A stretch of DNA of 64,000 bases from Kordia jejudonensis (GTDB lineage: Bacteria; Bacteroidota; Bacteroidia; Flavobacteriales; Flavobacteriaceae). Location: NCBI RefSeq assembly GCF_001005315.1, contig NZ_LBMG01000033.1:1-64000 (forward strand). The letters are read 5' to 3'. Position 1 is the first letter of the stretch. Every line of letters begins with the position of its first letter. Of the stretch, positions 52,073 to 61,112 are shown in pieces. Below the pieces are notes generated by a model that ran no database searches, was not told where the DNA came from, and worked only from the letters and a program-made list of their open reading frames with translations. Made by a program: the position numbers and the translations under genes.

Positions 52073-54520
52073 CTAGAATTTTCCAATTCTTATAACATCT
52101 GCAAAGATTCCAGAAGCGGTAACTTCTGCACCAGCGCCAGCTCCTTTTACGAGTAAAGGCTGCGCCACATAGCGATCGGTGTAAAATAGTACAATATTAT
52201 CACTTCCTTCTAAATTGTAAAATGGATGATCGGATGGAATGTGCTGCAATCCTACTTTTGCTTTTCCATCTTCAAATGTAGCTACATATTTTAAGCGACA
52301 ATCTTTGTCATTTGCTTCTTTTAAAATTTCTTGAAAGTGTGCTTCATACGTTTTTAACGAATCATAAAAATCATCATTATTCTCCGTTGCTAGACTTTCT
52401 TCTGGTAAGAATGAATTGTTTTGAATGTCTTCTAATTCCATAATATAACCACTTTCACGTGCTAGGATTAGAATTTTTCGAGCGACATCAACACCACTTA
52501 AATCTATTTTAGGATCAGGTTCTGTGTAGCCTTCTTCTTGTGCTTTTATGACAATTTCACGAAATGTATTTTCAGTGCTAAAATTATTAAACACAAAATT
52601 TAAACTTCCTGATAAAACGGCTTGAATTTTATGCACTCTGTCTCCAGAAGCGATTAGGTTTTTTAGAGTATCAATGATTGGCAATCCTGCACCAACATTA
52701 GTTTCAAACAAGAAAGGTGCATTGTATTTTCTGGAAATACGTTTTAAGTTTTGATAGTTTTCATATTGCGAAGCACAGGCAATTTTGTTACAGGTTATAA
52801 CAGCAATATTATTTCGTAAATAGTGTTTGTATGTATTTGAAACTGTTTCGCTTGCGGTAATATCAATACAGATACTATTGCGCAGATTTAACGATTTTAC
52901 TGTTTCATGAAAATCTTCTAAACTAGCATTGTTACCTTTCGAGAGCGTATTTTTCCAGCTATCTAAATTGATTCCATCAGCATCAAAAACCATCTTTCTA
53001 GAGTTGGAAATACCGACAACTCTGATATTTAGTTTTAATTGATCAAGTAAGAATTCATTTTGTTTGTGCAATTGTGCCAAGAAGCGTTCGCCCACATTTC
53101 CAACACCAATTACAAATAGATTGAGTTGTTTTATTTTTTCCTCAAAGAATTCTTCATGAAGTACGTTTAATGCTTTTTTTGCATCTTCACTATTGATTAC
53201 TGCTGAAATATTTTTTTCGGAAGCACCTTGTGCTATGGCTCTGATATTTACATTGTTTTTTCCAAGTGTGCTAAACATTTTACCACTTAATCCTTGATGG
53301 TTTTTCATGTTTTCGCCCACGAGTGCCAAAATTGCTAGTTGTTGCTCTACCAAGATAGGATTTACTTTTCCAGAAGAGATTTCGTAGGCAAACGTTTTGT
53401 CAATCGCCATTTTTGCTTTTGATGCTTCTTTGTCATTGATTCCTATACAGATAGAATGTTCAGAAGAAGCTTGCGTAATGAGAATGATGTTTATTTTTTG
53501 TGCAAGTAGAGTTTCAAATAATCGCTTGGAAAACCCTGGAATCCCAATCATACCGCTTCCTTGTAATGTTAATAAAGAGATATTTTCTATATAACTGATT
53601 CCTTTTACTGGTTGTTGTTTTCCGTTTGTATGTTTTGTAATTCGTGTGCCTTCTTCTTCAGGTTTGAAGGTATTTTTGACCAAAATTGGAATTTCTTTTT
53701 CTAATACAGGTTGAATTGTTGGCGGGTAAATCACTTTTGCACCAAAGTGAGACAATTCCATTGCTTCTTGATACGATATGTGTGGAATGGGAGTTGCTTG
53801 TTTTACAATTCGAGGATTAGATGTGTACATTCCGCTTACATCTGTCCAAATTTGTAGTTCCGAAGCTTGCACTGAAGCTGCAATAATTGCCGCTGTATAA
53901 TCTGAACCGCCGCGACCTAGTGTTGTGGTTTCTCCATTTTCTGTAGCAGCAATAAATCCTGGTAAGATGACAACTTGATGTGTGTTTTTCTCGAAAAAAT
54001 CAGCACAGTTTTTAGCTGTAATTTTCATGTCTACCTGTGCATTTTCATAACTTTCCGAAGTAATAATCAGTTCACGACTGTCTTTGTATATACTGTCTAA
54101 TTTACGAAATTTCATTACTTCTGAAATGATGTACGAAGACAATAACTCGCCAAAACTTGCGATGGTTGCTAAGGTTTTGGGTGTTAGTTCGCGCAATAAG
54201 AAACAACCTTCATAGAGCGTTTCTACATAATTTAGTAAACGTTTTGTATGACTTATGATGGCACTTTGATCTGTAACAGGAATTAAATCTTTGACCACTT
54301 GCATGTGTCTGTTTTCAATTTCGAGTAACAGTGATTTGTAATGTTCGTCTTTCACTGCGGCGAGTTCGGCAGTTTTAAGTAGCATGTTTGTAGTGTTTCC
54401 GAAAGCGGAGACGACAACGGCGATTTTTTTATCAGCGGAAGCTTTCGATACAATATCGATAACTTGGCTAATATTTTGAGCATTGGCGACAGAAGTACCG
54501 CCAAATTTTAGTATGTTCAT
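52073..54520 (-). CDS. thrA: Bifunctional aspartokinase/homoserine dehydrogenase I
   Basis: An 815-residue fusion enzyme catalysing the first and third steps from aspartate to threonine. The kinase domain begins with 'KFGGTSVANA' and covers about 1-285. Two ACT regulatory parts follow (about 310-455). The homoserine dehydrogenase part covers about 460-815, with 'LFVIGVGNVGERFL' as NAD(P) site and 'GSLNFVFNNFS'. Length is normal. First structural gene of the thr operon; its 5' region holds a threonine-rich leader peptide. Confidence 0.97.
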   Translation of the reverse strand: MNILKFGGTSVANAQNISQVIDIVSKASADKKIAVVVSAFGNTTNMLLKTAELAAVKDEHYKSLLLEIENRHMQVVKDLIPVTDQSAIISHTKRLLNYVETLYEGCFLLRELTPKTLATIASFGELLSSYIISEVMKFRKLDSIYKDSRELIITSESYENAQVDMKITAKNCADFFEKNTHQVVILPGFIAATENGETTTLGRGGSDYTAAIIAASVQASELQIWTDVSGMYTSNPRIVKQATPIPHISYQEAMELSHFGAKVIYPPTIQPVLEKEIPILVKNTFKPEEEGTRITKHTNGKQQPVKGISYIENISLLTLQGSGMIGIPGFSKRLFETLLAQKINIILITQASSEHSICIGINDKEASKAKMAIDKTFAYEISSGKVNPILVEQQLAILALVGENMKNHQGLSGKMFSTLGKNNVNIRAIAQGASEKNISAVINSEDAKKALNVLHEEFFEEKIKQLNLFVIGVGNVGERFLAQLHKQNEFLLDQLKLNIRVVGISNSRKMVFDADGINLDSWKNTLSKGNNASLEDFHETVKSLNLRNSICIDITASETVSNTYKHYLRNNIAVITCNKIACASQYENYQNLKRISRKYNAPFLFETNVGAGLPIIDTLKNLIASGDRVHKIQAVLSGSLNFVFNNFSTENTFREIVIKAQEEGYTEPDPKIDLSGVDVARKILILARESGYIMELEDIQNNSFLPEESLATENNDDFYDSLKTYEAHFQEILKEANDKDCRLKYVATFEDGKAKVGLQHIPSDHPFYNLEGSDNIVLFYTDRYVAQPLLVKGAGAGAEVTASGIFADVIRIGKF

Positions 54521-54619
54521 GGTTTGGTATTGATATGGTTATTTGGTAAAATTTTTCAGAATCTATGTTTAGATTGTCTTTATAAATATGTGTAAGAACA
54601 CTTAGTTAATATTAAATTA

Positions 54620-54715
54620 TCAAACCCCAAAAGGGGTTGTAGTAGAAATTGTAACAGTTGTATTGGTAACTGTTAGACAATTTGAAAAAGTGATAATGTT
54701 TGCTACTAAGCACAT
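54620..54715 (-). CDS. Threonine operon leader peptide
   Basis: ATG at 54715 to TGA at 54620 encodes 31 residues: after a hydrophobic N-terminal half, the second half reads 'LTVTNTTVTISTTTPFGV'. Nine codons are Thr, eight of them in a stretch of thirteen. It lies between a good promoter and thrA, 99 bases before thrA. Thr-rich leaders sense charged tRNA-Thr in the E. coli thr operon; a like role is inferred here. Unlike E. coli, Val and Asn are mixed in and only one Ile is in the Thr-rich part. Confidence 0.75.
   Translation of the reverse strand: MCLVANIITFSNCLTVTNTTVTISTTTPFGV
54623..54674 (-). promoter_or_regulatory. Candidate thr attenuation hairpins
   Basis: On the minus strand AACAGTT-N8-AACTGTT (54653-54674) covers the Thr codons, and AACCCC-TTTT-GGGGTT (54623-54638) covers the last codons just before the stop. 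A ribosome paused at Thr codons would open the first and leave the second free. Neither is followed by a strong T-run, so which structure ends transcription, or whether translation is the target, is open. Confidence 0.5.
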
Positions 54716-54737
54716 ATTTTTTGCATATGATGTTATT

Positions 54738-54768
54738 CAAATGTATTACTTTTATATGCATAAACAAA
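54738..54768 (-). promoter_or_regulatory. thr operon promoter
   Basis: On the minus strand, -33 TTTG (54765-54768) and -7 TACATTTG (54738-54745), 19 bases apart, the same spacing as in the rpsA promoter. The transcript would begin near 54733, about 18 bases before the leader peptide start. Confidence 0.7.
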
Positions 54769-54893
54769 TAATAATACTATTTTTCACGGATATGTAGTGA
54801 AAATGCACTTTTATTAAAAATGCATTAAAAAAGTATAGTAAAATGCAAGAGATTTCATCAAAAGTGTAATCTTTGCTTTAATAAAATTAATAC

Positions 54894-56429
54894 ATGAAGA
54901 TATATTCAGCAGCTCAAATCTACGAAGCAATCAATATCACTATTGAAAAAAATAAAATAACCTCTAATGACTTGATGGAATTTGCCGGAACTCAAATTTT
55001 TAATTGGTTTCATACGCGAATGCAAGGTGCGCAAGTTCCGATACATATTTATAGCGGAATTGGTAATAATGGTGGTTTAGGATTGGTTTTAGGGCGACAA
55101 TTATTGCATCATGGATATAATGTACATACGTATGTTGTGAATTTTAGCGATAAGCGAACCAAAGATTTTTTGATTAATTATGACCGTATTAAAGAGTTTA
55201 AAGTTTGGCCGCGATTGTTGAGTTCAGGAGAAGAATTTCCAGAAATGCACAAAGACGATATTATTGTAGATGCTATTTTTGGAATTGGCTTGAATCGTAA
55301 AACATCTGATTGGGTAAAAAGTTTGATTAAATATATCAATGCTTCCGACGCGTATACGGTTTCGTTAGATGTTCCTTCTGGATTGTATCCAAATCATGCA
55401 CCTGAAGATAAAGAAGCTGTTATTGAAAGTAATTATACATTGACAGGACAAGCGCCAAAACTAAGTTTCTTTTTGCCAGAAACAGGTGTGTATATGCAAC
55501 AATGGGAAGCAATTGATGTTGGATTGGACCAAGAATATTTGCAAACTACAGAAACAGAAGTGCAACTTGTTGATAAGTTTGAAGTCCTACCATTCTATAT
55601 TCCTAGAGAAAAATATGCGCATAAAGGAACGTACGGACATAGTATGATTATGGGCGGAAGTTATGGTAAAATGGGCGCGGTTACTTTGGCGAGTTCGGCA
55701 AGTTTGCGTGTAGGAACAGGATTGATAACGGCGTACATTCCTGAATGTGGATATACTATTTTGCAAACAGCTTTGCCAGAAGCAATGGTAATTTGCGATG
55801 CAGGCGAAAAGAATATTTCTAAAATAACATACGATATAGATCCAACAGTGATTGGCGTTGGCGTTGGTATGGGAACAGATACAGCTACCGTAAAAGCGTT
55901 GAAAGCTTTTTTGAAAACTAACAAAAAACCGTTAATTGTAGATGCAGATGCTTTAAATATTTTGGCAACAAATAAAACGATGTTGAAGTCAGTTCCAGCA
56001 AAGTCAATTTTGACGCCACATCCAAAAGAGTTAGAACGTTTGATAGGCGAGTGGTCTGATGATTTTGATAAGTTGGAAAAAGCGAAGGCATTTGCCAAAA
56101 AATATGACGTTGTTTTGATTATTAAAGGTGCAAATACCATAACAATATACCAAGATCACTTGTATATTAATAACACTGGAAATCCTGGAATGGCGACAGC
56201 TGGAAGTGGCGATGTATTGACAGGAATGCTTACAGGATTGATGGCGCAAGGTTATGATGCCGTTAAAGCATCAATTTTTGGGGTGTATTTGCATGGAAAA
56301 GCAGGCGATATTGCTTTATCAGGATTGGGATATCAAGCCTTAACTGCAAGTGCTATTGTAGCTCATATTGGCGATGCGTATTTAGATTTATTCCAAAAAC
56401 CTGAAGAGCCACCACAAGAAAAAGCTTAA
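54894..56429 (+). CDS. nnr: Bifunctional NAD(P)H-hydrate epimerase/dehydratase
   Basis: A 511-residue repair enzyme for hydrated NAD(P)H. The N-terminal YjeF_N epimerase part (about 1-215) has 'GIGNNGGLGLVLGRQL' and 'DAIFGIGLNR'. The C-terminal ADP-dependent dehydratase part, a ribokinase-like fold (about 235-505), has 'GTYGHSMIMGGSYGKMGA' and 'GNPGMATAGSGDVLTGM'. Length is normal. Divergent from the thr leader. Confidence 0.95.
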   Translation: MKIYSAAQIYEAINITIEKNKITSNDLMEFAGTQIFNWFHTRMQGAQVPIHIYSGIGNNGGLGLVLGRQLLHHGYNVHTYVVNFSDKRTKDFLINYDRIKEFKVWPRLLSSGEEFPEMHKDDIIVDAIFGIGLNRKTSDWVKSLIKYINASDAYTVSLDVPSGLYPNHAPEDKEAVIESNYTLTGQAPKLSFFLPETGVYMQQWEAIDVGLDQEYLQTTETEVQLVDKFEVLPFYIPREKYAHKGTYGHSMIMGGSYGKMGAVTLASSASLRVGTGLITAYIPECGYTILQTALPEAMVICDAGEKNISKITYDIDPTVIGVGVGMGTDTATVKALKAFLKTNKKPLIVDADALNILATNKTMLKSVPAKSILTPHPKELERLIGEWSDDFDKLEKAKAFAKKYDVVLIIKGANTITIYQDHLYINNTGNPGMATAGSGDVLTGMLTGLMAQGYDAVKASIFGVYLHGKAGDIALSGLGYQALTASAIVAHIGDAYLDLFQKPEEPPQEKA

Positions 56430-56432
56430 TAA

Positions 56433-56469
56433 AAAAAAGCGCTTTGAAAACTTTCAAAGCGCTTTTTTT
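56433..56469. terminator. Bidirectional terminator
   Basis: AAAAGCGCTTTGAAA and TTTCAAAGCGCTTTT form a long stem with A and T runs on the two sides, between convergent genes. Confidence 0.9.
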
Positions 56470-56493
56470 ATGTTTTATATTTAGTATTGAAAT

Positions 56494-57837
56494 TTATATT
56501 TTCAATTCGTCAAATAGTGCAACTAATTTTGGATCAGAAGGTCTTGGAGCATCAGCATTTACGATGTTTCCATTTGGATCAATTAAAATAAATCTTGGAA
56601 TACCATCAATTGCATAATCAGTAACAAACTTTGACTTCCATGCGTTGTCTGCAATTAATTGTACGCCACCTAATTCTTTATTTACCACCATTTCTTTCCA
56701 AGTTTTGTATGCTTTTTCAGTGTCAATTGAAATAGAAACAAACTGGATGTTTTTACCGTGGTATTGTTCTTCTACCTTTTTTAAAGAAGGAATTTCTGCA
56801 ATACAAGGTCCACACCAAGTTGCCCACACATCAATATACACATACTTTCCTGATAAGTCAGCTAAGGTAGTTTTTCCACCTTTATGATTTTCATAATCAA
56901 ATTTTGGAGATGGTTTTCCAGCAACAAGGTTTTTAATTTTATTATATTTTTCTCCAAGTCTTTCTTTAAACTCATCTTTATTTGATAATGCTAATAAATC
57001 ATTGTATAATTTTTCTGCATTTTTATTAGAAGGAGAGATAAAAAACTCTAATTGTTGTGCCATTTGGTTTTTTAAGCTTTGCGATTTTAAATCTTTAAGC
57101 GCAGTTACATTATCTATAATTAGAGAATCTTTGTAAATAGTTTCCATGTAATGTCCCATCGCAATTTCTTGGTATGAATCGTATAATCTAAAATCTTCCT
57201 CATTATCAAAATCGATACCTTCAAGTGGTTTTAGCAAGTCTTTTGAAGGTTCAAAATTTTCTTTTTGTGCAAAGTACGGATGGTAATTAGGATATCTTGC
57301 AAGATTGCCTAAGTATTCATAATTGATACTTGCTTTTTCCTTGGCAACAAAGTCAGCGTCTAAACCTTCAGTTTTGTTTAAGAGTTCTTCTGATTTTGTT
57401 TTTGCATCGCCAATAGTTTTTAAGAAATCAGCTTCTTCTTGTTTATATATTTCTTGAAAATTTAGTTTTTCATTTGCTAAAAACTTAGCAGCCATATAAT
57501 TATTGTTTTCAGCTCCTTTTCCTTCATATTTGAGCGATTCGTCAAATTTTGAAGCATCTAAGCTTACTTTCAGTTCATCTCCAGCTTTTGTGTACAAAGA
57601 CGTGCGTTCTCTTCCATGCATAAGCGTGTAATACCCAGCATTTTCAATTCGAAGTGTATCGGCAAACGTACCATCTTCTGCTAGTACAATTTCCTTCTTG
57701 AAATCGCTCGCAGAAATATTTATCTTGTCGCCTTTAGGATTTTCAACTTTTCCAGAAAGTAATACATAGTCTACTTTGGGTTCTTTTTCACATGAGTAGA
57801 TTGCAAATACCGCAATCAATAGCAATAATTTTTTCAT
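56494..57837 (-). CDS. TlpA-like thiol-disulfide oxidoreductase lipoprotein
   Basis: A 447-residue predicted lipoprotein ('IYSC', Cys16). A beta-rich DUF4369-like N-terminal part (about 25-125) and a helical middle precede a thioredoxin domain (about 305-447) with WCGPC in 'DVWATWCGPCIAEIP' and cis-Pro in 'DGIPRFILID'. It is expected to face the periplasm and reduce disulfides. The target is unknown. Confidence 0.9.
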   Translation of the reverse strand: MKKLLLLIAVFAIYSCEKEPKVDYVLLSGKVENPKGDKINISASDFKKEIVLAEDGTFADTLRIENAGYYTLMHGRERTSLYTKAGDELKVSLDASKFDESLKYEGKGAENNNYMAAKFLANEKLNFQEIYKQEEADFLKTIGDAKTKSEELLNKTEGLDADFVAKEKASINYEYLGNLARYPNYHPYFAQKENFEPSKDLLKPLEGIDFDNEEDFRLYDSYQEIAMGHYMETIYKDSLIIDNVTALKDLKSQSLKNQMAQQLEFFISPSNKNAEKLYNDLLALSNKDEFKERLGEKYNKIKNLVAGKPSPKFDYENHKGGKTTLADLSGKYVYIDVWATWCGPCIAEIPSLKKVEEQYHGKNIQFVSISIDTEKAYKTWKEMVVNKELGGVQLIADNAWKSKFVTDYAIDGIPRFILIDPNGNIVNADAPRPSDPKLVALFDELKI

Positions 57838-57857
57838 TTTTGTAAAGTTTGTTTATT

Positions 57858-57886
57858 CAAATGTAAAAGATTCTTTTTTTAATCAA
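57858..57886 (-). promoter_or_regulatory. Promoter of the TlpA-like gene
   Basis: Minus strand -7 TACATTTG (57858-57865) and a -33 TTG (57884-57886), 18 bases apart. Confidence 0.55.
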
Positions 57887-57960
57887 TAAATTATTGACAA
57901 TTATTTGGTTTATATCATTTGAATTTCCACTTTTGAATTAAATTTTTAGCATCTTTTCAC

Positions 57961-59466
57961 ATGATACACGAAATAAGTTCACAGTTGCTTGATATTACGA
58001 TGATTCAAGAGTTACTATTGTCTAATGCAAAACTTTCTTTATCAGCAGCTTCCACTACTAAAATTGTTGCTTGTCGTGAATATTTAGAACAACGACTTAA
58101 GGATCAAAAAGCGCCTATTTACGGTATTAATACAGGTTTTGGATCGTTGTGTAATGTAAAAATTTCGGATGAACACCTTTCTAAGTTACAAGAAAATTTA
58201 GTTACATCGCATGCATGTGGAACTGGAGATCGTGTTCCTGAAGAGATTATAAAATTAATGCTATTCTTAAAGATTCAGTCACTAAGTTACGGACATTCTG
58301 GTGTGCAGTTAGTAACTGTGCAACGTTTGATCGATTTTTATAATAATGATATTCTCCCAGTTGTTTTTGAATTAGGTTCACTAGGCGCTTCCGGCGATTT
58401 GGCTCCGTTGGCACATTTATCATTGCCGCTTTTAGGAAAAGGAACTGTGTATTATAAAGGAGAAGAAGTTGCTGCATCGGATGTTTTGAAAGCCTTTGAT
58501 TGGCAACCAATTGAGTTGAAAGCCAAAGAAGGATTGGCATTGTTAAACGGAACGCAATTTATGAGTGCGTATGGCGTTCATACGTTGTTGAAAGCTTATA
58601 AATTATCATATTTTGCTGATTTCTTTGCCTCTATTTCTTTGGAAGCTTTTGATGGAAGATTGGAACCTTTTAATGATTTAATTCATTTGATTCGTCCACA
58701 CAATGGACAGTTGAAAACAGCAAAACGGATTCAAGAGTTCGTGGATGGAAGTCAATTGATTTCACAAGAGAAGAAACATGTGCAAGATCCGTATTCGTTT
58801 CGTTGCGTGCCACAAGTCCACGGAGCTACAAAAGATACTTTGGCATTTATTAAGAAAACCTTTGAAACGGAGATCAATTCAGTAACCGATAACCCAAATA
58901 TTTTTATCGAAGAAGAAGCTATTATTTCTGGCGGAAATTTTCACGGACAACCATTGGCTTTAGCGTTGGATTATTTGGCGATCGCTGTAGCAGAATTAGG
59001 AAATATCTCCGAACGTAGAACATTTCAATTGGTCTCTGGTTTGAGAGATTTGCCAGATTTCCTTGTGAATAATCCAGGATTAAATTCTGGTTTTATGATT
59101 CCACAATATACTGCGGCAAGTATTGTAAGTCAAAATAAACAATATGCTACGCCAGCAAGTATTGATTCTATTGTGTCTTCAAACGGACAGGAAGATCACG
59201 TAAGTATGGGCGCAAATGCAGCTACAAAGGCAAAGAAAGTAATTGATAATGTGGAGCGTGTGTTGGCGATTGAATTGCTAAATGCTTCTCAGGCATTGGT
59301 ATTTAGAGCGCCATTAAAAAGTTCGGAATTCATCGAAACTTTTTTATTAATGTATCGAGAAGAAGTTCCTTTCGTTGACGAAGATAGAGAACTGTATATT
59401 GCTATTCAAGATACTTTATCCTTTATCCAACATATGGTAATTGAGAGTGAAGTTTTATTTGATTAA
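57961..59466 (+). CDS. hutH: Histidine ammonia-lyase
   Basis: A 501-residue enzyme converting histidine to urocanate. The MIO cofactor comes from Ala-Ser-Gly in 'GSLGASGDLAPLAHLSLPLLG' near 142-162. 'YGINTGFGSL' and 'NLVTSHACGTGD' are close to flavobacterial HutH rather than to tyrosine ammonia-lyases. The other hut genes are not adjacent, so histidine breakdown is completed elsewhere or the urocanate is used differently. Confidence 0.93.
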   Translation: MIHEISSQLLDITMIQELLLSNAKLSLSAASTTKIVACREYLEQRLKDQKAPIYGINTGFGSLCNVKISDEHLSKLQENLVTSHACGTGDRVPEEIIKLMLFLKIQSLSYGHSGVQLVTVQRLIDFYNNDILPVVFELGSLGASGDLAPLAHLSLPLLGKGTVYYKGEEVAASDVLKAFDWQPIELKAKEGLALLNGTQFMSAYGVHTLLKAYKLSYFADFFASISLEAFDGRLEPFNDLIHLIRPHNGQLKTAKRIQEFVDGSQLISQEKKHVQDPYSFRCVPQVHGATKDTLAFIKKTFETEINSVTDNPNIFIEEEAIISGGNFHGQPLALALDYLAIAVAELGNISERRTFQLVSGLRDLPDFLVNNPGLNSGFMIPQYTAASIVSQNKQYATPASIDSIVSSNGQEDHVSMGANAATKAKKVIDNVERVLAIELLNASQALVFRAPLKSSEFIETFLLMYREEVPFVDEDRELYIAIQDTLSFIQHMVIESEVLFD

Positions 59467-59474
59467 GTGAAACG

Positions 59475-59975
59475 TTAAGAAGCTGCATCAGCCATGCTCA
59501 TTAATGATTTGAACCATTCTTTTGGATCTTGCTCCAAAAATGATGTTTCTTTAAATTCAATGTTGATGTTTATAGGAGTATCCGTTGCATATTTTAATAA
59601 CTTGAAGGCTTCTTTATTATTTAATTCTACCGATAAATTGAGCGTGTTATTGTGTACATAGTTTTTAGTAAATTCTATTTGCGCTGCTTTTTTAATCGCA
59701 CTTACTTCTTCAGTTGTATTTAAAGTAACTACATAGTCAGAATGTTTTTCTATAATTATTGTTGTGTGAGAAAACAATCGAATCAATCCTATCAATAGTG
59801 CCATACAAATACTTACAAGACTAAGAATCATTAGAATTATGGCAATAGTAAATTTTTCATCGTAAAAAGAGAAAATAGGAAATATTATAAGCCAAGGCGC
59901 AATGGTAAATACAATACTAATTAGAAATATACCATTTAACTTTTTTCTTGTTTTAGTTAAAATTTTAATTTCCAT
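59475..59975 (-). CDS. Unknown two-helix membrane protein
   Basis: A 166-residue protein with two membrane segments (about 17-35 and 45-65, joined by a short loop) and a cytoplasmic or periplasmic beta-rich C-terminal domain of about 95 residues. No family is recognised. It is convergent with hutH, eight bases apart, and precedes two paralogous genes on the same strand. Confidence 0.55.
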   Translation of the reverse strand: MEIKILTKTRKKLNGIFLISIVFTIAPWLIIFPIFSFYDEKFTIAIILMILSLVSICMALLIGLIRLFSHTTIIIEKHSDYVVTLNTTEEVSAIKKAAQIEFTKNYVHNNTLNLSVELNNKEAFKLLKYATDTPININIEFKETSFLEQDPKEWFKSLMSMADAAS

Positions 59976-60002
59976 TTGAATTACTCTTGAACTCGAAGAA
60001 GT

Positions 60003-60398
60003 TTATACTAAATACGACTTTGCCCACGCAACAGCTTCAGGAAGTGTTTTGAAGATATTCATAGGTTTGTTGAAAAAGTGTTTTTCGATTTTCACATTAT
60101 GGTTGTCAATAAATTTATTGGAAACAATTGCGATGGCTTTTAAATTTTCTATTTCAAATACTTTTAAATACAACATTGGATCCACCGCATATGAATTTTT
60201 TCGGATGGTAATATATGTAAATGGTTTTGAAGCAAAGTGATTTTTTGCAATATTGATAATTTCTTGAACAGTTTCAATATTGAGTGTAATACCTTCATTT
60301 AGTTGAGCAACCATGTAATCTTCATAGATTTTGATTTTCCCAATACTAAGAATGTATTTTTTAATATAGGTATTTTTATCTCCGTTAGTTAATTGCAA
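60003..60398 (-). CDS. STAS/SpoIIAA-like protein, paralogue 1
   Basis: A 131-residue soluble protein whose pattern ('NEGITLNIETVQEIINIA', 'YITIRKNSYAVDP', 'KAIAIVSN', 'VEKHFFNKPMNIF') fits a SpoIIAA-like fold of the kind found in DUF3478-type proteins. It is clearly paralogous to the gene at 60501. The start is TTG; the alignment with its paralogue from the first residue supports this. The function is unknown. Confidence 0.65.
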   Translation of the reverse strand: MQLTNGDKNTYIKKYILSIGKIKIYEDYMVAQLNEGITLNIETVQEIINIAKNHFASKPFTYITIRKNSYAVDPMLYLKVFEIENLKAIAIVSNKFIDNHNVKIEKHFFNKPMNIFKTLPEAVAWAKSYLV

Positions 60399-60500
60399 GG
60401 TCGAGGGTTTTAACTAAAGGTAGTTTTTTTTATTTTAAAACAAGAAAAAAATAGATGAACTGCTGTTTTTTTTTAGAATATACTGCATGCAACGTTCATA

Positions 60501-60920
60501 TTATACATTCTTTTTTTCATGAAACATGCTTTTCTCGACAGAAACAATGGTGTCTAACCAATTCACAGCTGTTTCAAGAGTCGTAAATAATTCATAGTTT
60601 CCATTGAAAAACTTTTTTTCAACATGTGCATTTAAAGAAGAAAATTTATCGACAGTAACCACAGCAATGCCTTTTAATAAATTATTTTCTGGAAGCATTT
60701 TATATACTTGTGGATCAATTGAATACGAATTTTTTCGATATGAAATATATCCAAACGGAATTTTGTAGTTCTCGTGAAAGAATTCAAAAAAAGAGAGCAG
60801 CGTTTCAGATGAAATATGTGCACCTTCGTTAATTTCTCCAATAATGAGGTCATTGTATAAATATAGCTTTCCGTTCTCGAAAGTATATACGTCCTTTAGT
60901 TGTTTCCCAGTAATTTTCAT
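60501..60920 (-). CDS. STAS/SpoIIAA-like protein, paralogue 2
   Basis: A 139-residue paralogue of the previous gene, sharing 'NEGAHISSETLLSFF', 'YISYRKNSYSIDP', 'KGIAVVTVDKFSSLNAHVEKKFFNG' and a C-terminal helix ending in a Trp-containing turn. RKNSYxxDP is identical between both and may mark a binding site. The two genes are 102 bases apart and were probably formed by tandem duplication. Confidence 0.65.
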   Translation of the reverse strand: MKITGKQLKDVYTFENGKLYLYNDLIIGEINEGAHISSETLLSFFEFFHENYKIPFGYISYRKNSYSIDPQVYKMLPENNLLKGIAVVTVDKFSSLNAHVEKKFFNGNYELFTTLETAVNWLDTIVSVEKSMFHEKKNV

Positions 60921-61057
60921 GATTTTCGGTAGAATAATTTATTGGTGCTAAATTATAATGAAGAAGATTGAAAGTATTTTTTTCAAAGTTAATTGCCTAC
61001 TTTTTAGATGAATACCCTTTTTTTATCTGTAAACGACACGAAAACACGTAAAAAAGA

Positions 61058-61086
61058 AAAATCCTGCTTTCTAGAAAACAGGATTT
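61058..61086 (-). terminator. clpC terminator
   Basis: AAAATCCTG-loop-CAGGATTTT, followed on the minus strand by a T-rich tract. Confidence 0.8.
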
Positions 61087-61112
61087 TACATGTATTTTTA
61101 AACGTATTACGA

